DNA of 64,000 nt. Source: Costus lasius (lineage: Eukaryota; Streptophyta; Magnoliopsida; Zingiberales; Costaceae). Below the pieces are notes generated by a model, which was not told where the DNA came from, did not search any database, and worked only from the letters and a program-made list of their open reading frames with translations. The position numbers were made by a program, and so were the translations under genes. Positions 25,018-34,400 of this stretch are shown one piece after another (the first letter of the stretch is position 1; the number at the start of each line of letters is the position of its first letter). The stretch covers positions 120,392,493-120,456,492 of the forward strand of contig CM050448.1 in the NCBI GenBank assembly GCA_027563935.2. The letters are read 5' to 3'.

Positions 25018-25289
25018 ATGTCAACTTCATCATATACTACATGTGTAGTGTAGTATAATTTCCCATATTCTTGGACGATGTTGATGCCTGGCACAATTTC
25101 TACTTGTGTTCGGAGCCTTTCTTGGAGAGCCATTAACTTGTTGAATGTCTTTTCAGCTGCTAACTCCATAATAGTAGTAGATAGATGCTCTGGAAGTCGT
25201 TGTAAGAACTGCTGCCGAAAACTAGGAAGTAAACACGTCTTGTGTTTGAAAACCTTGAAACTGGGTCTGTCCTACAAAATAGAAATAAA

Positions 25290-25535
25290 ATTAGTAGCAA
25301 TAATTCTAGACAGTTTGTCAGCACCAATATTGTCACTGCCTTTGATATGTTCTATGTGAACGATGACACCAGAGGTGGTGACATAATCAATGAAGTTCAC
25401 CCATCTGTTTCTTGTTAATTTGCTGCTCGAGATTGTCTTGGAAAAAAGAAACTATAGCATGACAATTTGTTCGGAGGGTGAATTTTGTCTTGTCTAAGAT
25501 AAAAACTCGAAACTTGTCTAGAGTGTAAATGCAAG
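25290..25535 (-). pseudogene. Caulimovirid RNase H C-terminal fragment
   Basis: The minus-strand reading shows the RNase H features of reverse-transcribing plant viruses: a KF..RTNCHAIVSF-type strand at about 25470-25430 and the late GADKLSR motif at about 25328-25308. The frame changes between them. The reverse transcriptase and protease are not present. Confidence 0.75.
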
Positions 25536-25542
25536 CCATGAT

Positions 25543-26216
25543 CCAGGATTATGATTTTGTGAAAGACTTATACGAGCATGGGATGATACGCCAATTGGAT
25601 TTAGATTTGGACACTCCAGATTTCTTATCCTCAGCCTTACGTGAAGTCGTCACTCGGGATTCATTTAGAGTATTAACTATATACTCTTCATTTCCAAGGT
25701 TCAAAAACAACAGATATCAACCGACTCATAGGGTTATTAAAGTCCATTTTGAGCAGATTTGGGCTCAGGATTTGGTCACACCGTGGTACTCCAATATCTA
25801 TGACTCCCAAACTTATGAAGTCGATGTCCATGGTTATCCACCACACTATTTTGAAATCTGGTCAGATTGTTTTGACCTTATTGTTGACAAGCCTCCTACT
25901 TTACAGGTATGGTTTTGGAATGATCATGATCGGTATGAAGGCATGGGTCATCATTATGACTCAGACAATAATTTCGGTGGCTATTTGGGTGGTGACGAAT
26001 ATAGGTAGTGTGTTGAGAATTACCACAATCTTATGTCGAGCATCAAATCTGTACGAAAAGATAAAAGATAATATATTCGTACGCCATGATCGTGACAGGA
26101 CAACAAAAAGAAGATTCCTCCATACACCACTACCACAAAGATGAAATATCACTATTATAAAGATGTTGGCCAGATTGCAAAAGCAAGATGCTTTGCTTAG
26201 CCTCTTTAGCCTCCGG
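25543..26216 (+). repeat. Inverted-repeat arm 2, with a 159-codon open frame
   Basis: Counterpart of 24347-25017. Here the frame from 25529 to 26008 is still open (159 codons) and acidic, rich in Asp, Tyr and His; arm 1 has stops in the same frame. I do not recognise a domain. By position it follows RNase H in the viral genome. Confidence 0.85.
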
Positions 26217-26315
26217 ACTCGAAGTAGATTTAATAAGTGTGTGTTGTAAGTCTATATTAGAGTGTGCTTGAGTATAGAAGAGAGCATAGCGAGTTGCAGT
26301 GAACTAGAAAGAATT

Positions 26316-26333
26316 TGGTATCAGAGCCCCAGG
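26316..26333 (+). promoter_or_regulatory. tRNA-Met primer-binding site of the caulimovirid
   Basis: TGGTATCAGAGCCCCAGG matches the conserved initiator-tRNA-Met primer site that marks position 1 of Caulimoviridae genomes. It also resembles LTR-retrotransposon primer sites, but no LTR precedes it. Confidence 0.85.
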
Positions 26334-26606
26334 TTTCAACTTTGGGACTCGGTTTGTAAGTTCTTTGTTTGAAAGTAATACAAGTTTGTGTTTGCTGCTT
26401 AAACTTTGGAGATTTTGCATATTTTACTTCTTGTATGCTTTCTACCTAAAATAGAATCTTAACTTGGGAATTCTAAAAGACGTAAGGTCAACCAGTGCGC
26501 ACGACGCAGAATAGAGGACCGAGAAGGTGAGGAATTTTTTGGTTAAGAAACTATGTTATGGTAGACTCATAAAGATTTAGAATATCTAAATCTTGAAATA
26601 AGACCG

Positions 26607-27303
26607 GTGTCTTTTCGTTTAAGCAAAGAACATAATAGAATTCCTTGTTTATTTCATAACCAGAACTTGCACGTTGGGCATTCTGATACTGATCCACAAC
26701 TAAATTTGATATGTGACTTGCTCTTTGCTATTCTCCATAACCAACAGATAGATCGAGTCAACTTTTCTTCTCATTTTAATAACCAAAAAGGGAAAAGTTT
26801 GAGAGAAATCTCTGAAAAACTTGATTACCTAAAAGAGGCTAGATCAAACAGAAGTTTTGGGAAATCTATTGACCAAGTTGTTCAGAACCTTGACGACCGT
26901 CTTAGTCAAATTGAAAATGTCATTGGTCAATTTGATGAAAAACTCTCCAAGCTATTATGACATATCAAAACATTGAGTATACAAAAGCTTGTGAAACGAT
27001 TGGTAATACCTATCCTCTGGCAATCAGTTTATTAATCCAAAGTCTGTAAATGGTACGTCTGCAGATAAGACTATTATTGCACAGAACAACGTTATTATTG
27101 AACTTTTGATTAATCTTACGAAAAAGTTAGCCTTTACTACGACTTCTGTTTCTAATACTGACTCGGCATTTCTTCAAATGGTTGAGGAAAAGCTTAATAA
27201 TCTCAGCATTGGAGTCAGTAAGCCAAAATCACCACCAAGACAGTTTATTGTGAAGAAAAACCCACAACAGTTGATTGAAGAATACAAAAGTAAGCAAAAA
27301 TGA
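26607..27303 (+). pseudogene. Caulimovirid small coiled-coil frames (virion-associated-protein-like), broken
   Basis: Two open stretches (26607-26957 and 27106-27300) are interrupted by stops. The first has heptad-like Leu/Ile spacing; the second ends in a basic, Pro-containing tail (PPRQFIVKKNP). Small DNA-binding virion-associated proteins of caulimovirids look like this, but the assignment rests on position and composition. Confidence 0.45.
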
Positions 27304-27329
27304 CATCAGGAGAACAACCACCTCTATGT

Positions 27330-28222
27330 CTGAAGTTTCAACCTCATCTGATGTTATAAGAAGATACAATCCACTTTCAGCTATACTACAAAGATTCAAA
27401 CAAAAACCAATTTTCGAATTGGAAAGATTGGTTAATCTTGAACATCAGTTACAAATTAGCTGATTTAGAAAAGCGGAATTAGTACCAGCTGAGGTACTGT
27501 ATGAACATAGACTTATGGAGACCAAACAAAAAGTCTACTAACACTATTCCGAGTCATTAATAACCTGTACTGGTAGAACACAAGTTCAATTATCTTTTGT
27601 CACGGACGAATCTAGACGAAAATTGCTGGCACAAGATTATAGTACGATCCATTTAGGACTTTGTCTAATTAGAATTCACGGGTTACACAGGTCTCAACTA
27701 GGCTGTAAATGTCTAATCACTTTGATAGATACCCGGTTTAATGATTTAGAAAAAGCGATCATTGGTACTATAGAAGTAGATATGGCTACCAACCATGAAC
27801 TCGTTTACTTTGTGCCTGATTTCTTGCTATCTATTCAAGATTTTGTAAAACATATCAGTTTGTTAGTTCAAACCAAGGGTTATGAAGCTTTCTCTTCATG
27901 ACATAATTTGTTGATAACCAAGGGTTTAGTTGCAAGAATTAGCAATCAGGCTAATTGCAACTTTAAGCTTCAAATTGATGATGTATTGGCTCATTTGAGT
28001 ACTCATGGCATCTTAGCCATGAAAGGCAAACGAATTCCAACAACCGATTTAGAAGAAGATGAGTGGAAGATTTTTCTTCCAGAGACAAGTTCCCGAGTCC
28101 CGTCCAGAATCTCTTTCTGGAAAGCTGATGCCACGTCAGTCCTTGCGACCTTCCATAACTATACTTCCCAACCTGAAGACGGTGGCTCAAATGGAGAAAG
28201 AAACGTTAGTGTTAACCATTAG
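27330..28222 (+). pseudogene. Caulimovirid movement-protein-like frame, broken
   Basis: Successive open stretches (27275-27460, 27623-27898, 27908-28219) are separated by stops and a shift. The middle stretch carries a beta-rich segment (LGLCLIRIHGL..) resembling the 30K-superfamily movement-protein core. In this virus family a movement protein is expected after the leader. Decayed and not functional. Confidence 0.6.
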
Positions 28223-29053
28223 AGATGATGGACGAATAGATAACACGATGAGTAAGAAAATATTTACGAATACTTCCTTTTCTTGCTCACTGAAAAGTAA
28301 AATACGTGGATTAAGGAAAGAGCAAACATGTATCTCTTGCTACTTGTAGCGTTAGAAAAATAGAGCAAACAAGGAATTTATTGCCATGTTTTGTTGCCAC
28401 TTGAGGTTGAGTTACGAGGATATTAGGATAGGTTGCAAAAGTGACTTACGGGACTAATGAGCCCCGCTAGATCGTCTGCTCCGGTGAGTTAGGTCATACC
28501 TAGAGGATACGGATGTATACTTGTATGTGAATTGGTGTGGGCCGAATAATCTCTTGTCGACCTCTTATGTGGCCTCTCCAGTTATTTGCAGGGAATATAA
28601 TATAGGCGACATATCCACTTTTGTATATGGATTTGATAACTATTTCCAAACCAATTTTCTTTCATGGATATCGTACTAAATTTATGCTTGCTACCATTTG
28701 TCTCTTACGCTGAAATAGAAAGTTTTTTTTTTAAAAAAAAATGCATTTTACTATCAAAATTTAGAAGATTGATGTTCAACATTTTATAAAGCAATCTACA
28801 GTCTTTTGTCATTTCTTCATGCATATTTTTGAAGAATACAGTGTAAGTTTATATTTTTAATTTCCACATGCATATTTAGTGATGCTTGTCGTAATTATCC
28901 TGTTTTTCATGTGCATTTAATCATATCACAAGCTGGCTAGTTGCATTTGTGATGCTTTTGACAGAATAAAATGAAAGCTTATTTACAAAACTTTCATGAG
29001 TCTGCTGAATTTTCCGTTACCCATTGCTTAATAAACTTTTCGTTTCTTTGCAG

Positions 29054-29300
29054 TCAACAGAGATGCTCTCATATTTCGCTCAGTACCTTGTACCTAGTGT
29101 GATAGTTATTGCAAATCGCTGAAGGATTTCAAATGCCCTTCTGGAAAAATTTGAGTGATACACATTGAAAAATTTTGTAGCAAAAGATGGTAGTGTTTAT
29201 GATGTCTGTTAATTGTTATTCCCATCTAATTTATTATTTCGTGCTCTTGGAACCATGTAATGACTATTAATAGTTACAGTTGCTTTGTCGAATTATACTT
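29054..29300 (+). other. Possible terminal 3'-UTR exon of the ER coiled-coil gene
   Basis: It follows the strong acceptor at 29041-29053. It begins with a short open stretch (about 22 codons, stop near 29120), then AT-rich DNA with AATTTATTATT-type poly(A) signals at about 29228. It could instead be a stray exon of an unrelated lost gene. Confidence 0.3.
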
Positions 29301-29589
29301 TCATTATTTATGTGATGGGTAATTTGGGCAAATACAGCGGAAGAAACAAAAAGAAATAATCACCAATCCTGTTAATGTATTTACATTCTTGGGCATTAAC
29401 ACTCGTTAATTCCCTTCGATGCCATTCATCATAAACAAAGCAATCAGATCTCCAATCCAAGAACATTCTGATTTGCGTCTCGGCACAGAAAGTTGAAGTG
29501 CAATGGAGAAATGACATTCGGTTACAAATATCTTATACGTTAACATATACCTTAGGAGCTTTGTGCATAAGGTGTATATATTACTGCTC

Positions 29590-30240
29590 AGACTCGTGGC
29601 CTAAGGCACTTACGGCCAGTGTACTAGAGAGGACGGAAAAAAAGGAAGGAATGGATTAGAGAAAGGATGAAATCTCCGTCACGTGAAAATCACATGATTG
29701 AGATTTGATCGAAAACTTCCATATGCAATTAGCGTCGAGCGAGGACGTTTGCGAGTGGAAATGAGGGATTTTGCCAAGCTGGGTGAAGATGTTTACGAGC
29801 GGCGGGGCAGTAGCTCTAGCGGCTGTGAGGACAACCGTGAGGTCGGCAAGCGGCGAGGTAGTGGCACTCTAGCTGCGAGGCATGCACGAGGCAGGCAAAG
29901 GACGGCGAGGTCGCTTGCGTGGCCGGCAGCGACAGGTAAGGTTGCTCATGAGGCCGGCAGCGGAAGGCGAGGTCATTCGAGGTCGGCAAGCATAGTCAGG
30001 CACGAGGCAGGAAGAGGATGCCCACGAGGCCGTGAGTGATTTTGCCCCTATTTACTCGATTTGGACGGATTGGGAATGAAGAATTTTGCCTCCATCCGCT
30101 CGATTTGGACGGATCGAGAATGAGGAATTTTGCCCTCATCCAACTTTCAACTTTCTCTCCATTCTGGTATACGATGGATTTTTCTAAAATTCATCTGTCC
30201 TCCTAAATTTTTTTCTAAATCCTCCGTAGTAAACAGACCC
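29590..30240. mobile_element. GC-rich repeat block, probable non-autonomous element
   Basis: The core at 29790-30030 is rich in GGCGAGGT, GGCCGGCAG and GAGGCAGG phrases. After it come two and a third copies of a 44-bp unit (30039, 30083 and 30127; ATTTTGCC...CTCGATTTGGACGGAT). The flanks look purine-rich on the left and pyrimidine-rich on the right, as in a terminal-inverted-repeat element. A 113-codon frame across the core is compositional, not a recognised protein. Confidence 0.4.
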
Positions 30241-30940
30241 GTGCGATCACCTATTAGATGAAGTTAAGGGGGAGCAGAGGGTGAATCCCGGAAGAGAGAA
30301 TATGCTACGCTTGTCTTTCTTCCTCGTGCGCTGGCTGCAGCAGGTGATCACATAAGGAGATGGAAGTGTTCACACTAATGTCTGGACAACTTTATATGAC
30401 CATTGATTATATAATATGCCAAAATGGATTAAAATTTAGTTTTAAACTGAGAACAAATTAATGCTAAAAGTATTATGTCAAAAGGAATTATCAATTATCT
30501 TCATGTATTTTTTGTTTGAGCCATAATTTAATATGATCTAATAATAATTTAAACTATGCATGCAAATTTTTATATTCTAACATTTATACTAATACATTGT
30601 AATTAATATGGAAAAGTAGAATATTAGTATAATCCATGATAGCAGATAGTAAAGATAATTAGATCATCCATATATTCTCCCCCTAATACTCTTCTTGCAC
30701 CCTAGATTTTCGAGTAGTAAAGTCTTTCAACTTAAGATTTACTCTACTTTATTAATTATGAAATAATTAAAAAACTATAAAAAAACAACTTCCCTTATTA
30801 TATATAAATAAAAATATTTTTTTTTGACATTGTTGGCCCTCTAAAACTAAATTACACTAACGAGAAATAAACACAAAAATTACCTATATTCTAATTTGTT
30901 TATATAGAGTGTTGCATAATCTAGCACGTGGTTCACTATA
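30241..30940. other. AT-rich intergenic region
   Basis: No gene or clear repeat seen. A CACGTG E-box lies near 30926 and a TCACGTGT motif near 30945. Confidence 0.4.
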
Positions 30941-30942
30941 TC

Positions 30943-31146
30943 TCACGTGTCTTTCACATGCAGTTGAGTAGCAAGGAACAAAGCGTTTGCGGAATGAAAC
31001 AAAGCCACCGGAAACGATTGCGATCCCAATTTCGGATCATTTAAATCGCGGAAGGTAAGTTTACCTCTGTCCTTCCCAGGCTCCAACTGACGCCCCCCGA
31101 AGACGTCAAGAAGAAGCAAGACGACGACGAGGAAGAACGCCGCCAT
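30943..31146 (-). CDS. Doubtful small secreted-protein exon
   Basis: On the minus strand an ATG at 31146 (or 31158) opens MAAFFLVVVLLLLDVFGG, a convincing signal peptide, followed by polar residues (RQLEPGKDRG). A donor-like AGAG/GTAAAC lies about 30 codons in; unspliced, the frame runs to 68-72 codons. No downstream exon could be identified to the left, where repeats begin. It could be the first exon of a truncated secreted-peptide gene, or chance. No family is recognised. Confidence 0.28.
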   Translation of the reverse strand: MAAFFLVVVLLLLDVFGGRQLEPGKDRGKLTFRDLNDPKLGSQSFPVALFHSANALFLATQLHVKDT

Positions 31147-31158
31147 CACATGGACCAA

Positions 31159-31405
31159 CTGTGGTGCGAAAACTTATTTTCCACGAATCCCTTTTTTTGT
31201 GAGCATTAAATGCTCGAATCCTGTTGCTGTTGATTTCGATCTCCGACGAGTTTTCTTTATTTGTAAGATCTTAGGGTTCAGATTTGCGCCACCGACTGGA
31301 GCGATTGGATCGCTCTAGGGTTTCGCGTTGGCCGATTCTGATGCCTCCAGGGCTCGGTGGATCTCTAGACCGCCGCTTGGACTGCAACTGCTCCTGAACG
31401 ATCCC
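31159..31405 (+). promoter_or_regulatory. Promoter / 5' UTR of the giant coiled-coil gene
   Basis: About 250 bp upstream of the start codon, including a TTAGGGTT telo-like motif near 31271 and CTAGGGTTT near 31315. If the minus-strand exon at 30943-31146 is real, this is a compact bidirectional promoter. Confidence 0.4.
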
Positions 31406-34400
31406 ATGGATAAAAGCAAGAGATCAGATCTCCTCGCTGCTGGCCGGAAAAAGGTTTTGTTTTAGCGTTCGCTTCTCCTTCTGTTCTTCATTGGCCTGCT
31501 TCGGAGTCTCATTTTTGTGAACTTTTTTTAAATCTTCGGCGGCTACCAGCTTCTTCAATTTAGGCAGAAGAAGGATCACAAGGGTGGGAATAAGGATGCG
31601 GAATCCTCGAGCAAAAGTAGCAAGAGTGAGGAGAAGGACGTTCATGTGGATGAGACGACCATGATCTTGGAGCCTGAGCCTGCTACTTCAACTTCAACTC
31701 TTGATTCTGATGCTTTGGTTACGGATTCATCGCATCCCACAACTGGTCATGTGAACTTGCCCACCGCCGAGTCTGCTGAGGTGGTTGATCAAGGTGCTCC
31801 GGATGATGCGAGGGATCCTGAGGAGGTGCAAATTGAACTTCCCGCTGGTTGTGAAGTCTCATCATTAGCTTTGGAGATAAATTATGAGGTAGGAGAATTC
31901 AGCTTATCATGTAAAAATCCATGCCTTTCTTTCTGTTGGTTTCAATTTGGCTTGAAGGGTTGGATCGGTAAGCGGGGTGGGGTTTGATGTGTAATTATAT
32001 TCTCATCTTTTGCTGATTAGGTGCAATGCAGGAAGTGAGACGTCCTGGTTCGGATAAATGGAATGAAGACAGCTACGGAGGCAGGATTCCTGCAGTGGAT
32101 AGCAGGATGGATCAGGCTGGTGAAAGTATTCCGACAGTCGCGGAACCCAGTTTAGGTCTTCAAGCGTCTCAATATTTGGATGGATTGCCTTCTCAGCCTG
32201 GTGAGAGAAATGAGGCAGAAGGAAACCCTTCAGGTTCTTCTGTTGACTCCAAAATATGGTTCTCGGGGATGAGGAACAGGGTGGAAGACCACGAGATTGA
32301 GAAAATTGAGACGCAGACAGATGTTTCTGCCTCTGAAAATTATGAAGCAGAGAAGGCTAAACAAGCTTCTATGCTTACTACAGCTGAATTAGCTCAAGAA
32401 GTGGCTACCCATATTTACCATGGACGTGAAGTACCTGCTTATGATTCGCCTGAAAAGACTATTGTTCCTAGTAATATTTCACTTGGCGAGAAATCAGAAT
32501 TTTCATCTTCACTACAAGTGACATATGATAGTAGTCTTGCGGCCGAACAGATTCAGAATGTGCCTTCACTCAAAAATGTTGCTTCAGATGAGGGTATTCG
32601 GATAGAAGGAAATTTGCAAGTTCCATTGTTGAGCAAAACTACAGCTGATTTAACTTCATTCAGTCAGAATGTTGAGAGTCCCATTTTGCAGGAAAATGAC
32701 TCAGCGCACAAAGAGGAGGAAGTGTCTGCCATGCATGATGAAAAAAACACTGGGATTATTCTTGGAGAAGTCACTTTACCACCTTCGGAGAATGTTGAAG
32801 GGCTGAATGTAGAGGATCAACATCCAATATCAGGTTCAAGGGCCACAGTTTCCTCATTAGACTTGAGTTATACACCCACCCAAGTTTTTTATGACGACGG
32901 CTTTGTGTATGCACTGGAGGATTTTGGAAGGCATCTTTACATAACAAATGTCTCAAGGGACTTTGTCAAGTTTCAGCTAGATGAGGAATCTGAGTTTCAT
33001 GATGAGTTCTGCAAGCAATCTTCTGCTGAACTTTCTAAAGTCCTTGGACTACTTCAAGAAAGTCAGAAAAGAAATGCAGTTGCTAACGAGGAGCTGACAA
33101 AATATAGGTCTGAGATCCAAGCATTGATTGCCGCAAAGCAGGAACTTGAGATTAGATTGCTTTCCAGAGAACAAGAATTTCAAATACTTAATAACAATTT
33201 CCAGGAGTTGCATAGCAATTTGGGATTGTCCCAAAGTGAATTATCTCATCTATCAGCTGAGTTAGTTTCCTGCAGGGGTTGCCTTGGAACTTTACAGAAC
33301 GAACATGTGAACTTGATTACAAGCCTTGCTTTAGAAACAGAAGCTAGAAAGAAAGTTCTAGAGGAAAAGGAGTTCTTGTCTAGCGAGAATGAGAAACTTG
33401 CTTCTGCTTTGTTGGAACAAAAAGAGAGGTTATGTGTTGCAATTGATAAACAAAACCAACTTGAGCACATTATTAGGGAAAGTGGATCATACATTGAGCA
33501 ACTTGCAGAGGATAACCTGTATCTATCAAGCAGTTTAATTATCCACAAAGATAAGCTGAAAGACCTGGCAGATGAGCATTGTCAGTCATTTATGGATTCC
33601 CGTGAAGCCAAGTGTCTCAAAACTGAACATGAGACAGAAGGAATAGCCGTTGGTGATGCAATTTATGATGTGCAGAACACGAGGACCTTGGATGTGTCGT
33701 GTCATGTGCAAAGTACTTTGCTTCAGAACGTTCTGGATGGACAACCTGATAGTTTTCCTCTCTTGAAGATTCTTAAGGGGCATCTTCAGGAGACCAAAGA
33801 TATACTGAAGAAACTGGAAACGTCAGTTGAAGGAATGCACTCCCGTTCATTATCATTGAAACGGTCTGATGGAAGATCTGGAGCATCAGATGTATCAAGA
33901 CTCATTCAGGCCTTTGAATCAAAACAAACTGAAATTTCAGAAGAAGAGGTGCATATGTCAAAGGGAGGGCAGTCTGATGATTCATATTCAGTGACAAAAG
34001 AACAAACATCCTGTCTTAGAGATACTATTGAGCAGATAGAAATGGAAATTGCTAAAGCTGAGGTGCATATGGAAGAGAAATGGAATAACAGAACACTCTT
34101 CAAAGATTTTCAGATCGATTCTCTAGGTCTAAAGCAGACAAGTGACACTCTTCAGGTAAAAATTGATGAGCTTGTGGACAAGAGCTTGAAGATCTCAAGC
34201 AGAGTTCACGACATACAAAACCAGTTTGATGAAATGCAACAAGATGCTCATGATCAAATGGGCAAGTTTTTCAGCGACATAGAGCTGTTGCAAAATGAAA
34301 CTAAGGAAAAATGTTTGGTTTTGAAGCAAGAAAGGGACTTGCTTATTGATGTGATATCAGAGGCCAGGAAAAAGCTAAATAAATATACTACATCTCAGAT

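Larger units (their letters stand above)
23330..25542 (-). mobile_element. Endogenous caulimovirid fragment, left piece (minus orientation)
   Basis: Pararetroviral sequence integrated in the genome and decayed. Read on the minus strand the order is: end of the RNase H domain, a downstream reading frame, then directly a coat-protein-like region with zinc knuckle. Frames are broken by stops and frameshifts, so it is not a functional copy. The leader/primer-site region that follows the shared segment in the right piece is missing here. Confidence 0.85.
25543..28350 (+). mobile_element. Endogenous caulimovirid fragment, right piece (plus orientation)
   Basis: Plus-strand order: shared arm (25543-26216), non-coding leader, tRNA-Met primer site at 26316, a small coiled-coil-rich frame, then a broken movement-protein-like frame. 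It ends near 28350 without coat protein or polymerase. It is joined head to head with the left piece. Confidence 0.85.
22642..29053 (+). other. Probable 3'-UTR intron (6.4 kb) of the ER coiled-coil gene
   Basis: The strong donor after 22641 pairs well with a strong acceptor CGTTTCTTTGCAG at 29041-29053, which has a branch-like TTGCTTAATAAAC upstream. Most of the 6.4 kb between is endogenous caulimovirid sequence. The gap 28350-29040 shows no gene. Alternatively transcription ends before 23300 and the acceptor is chance. RNA evidence would decide. Confidence 0.4.

Noticed and set aside
26316..26333. Primer site read as part of an LTR retrotransposon
   Set aside because: No LTR ends with TG..CA precede it, and the surrounding coding features are of caulimovirid type.
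29698..30039. 113-codon Arg/Gly-rich frame
   Set aside because: Covers a tandem-repeat GC block; the composition reflects the repeats and there is no promoter or domain.
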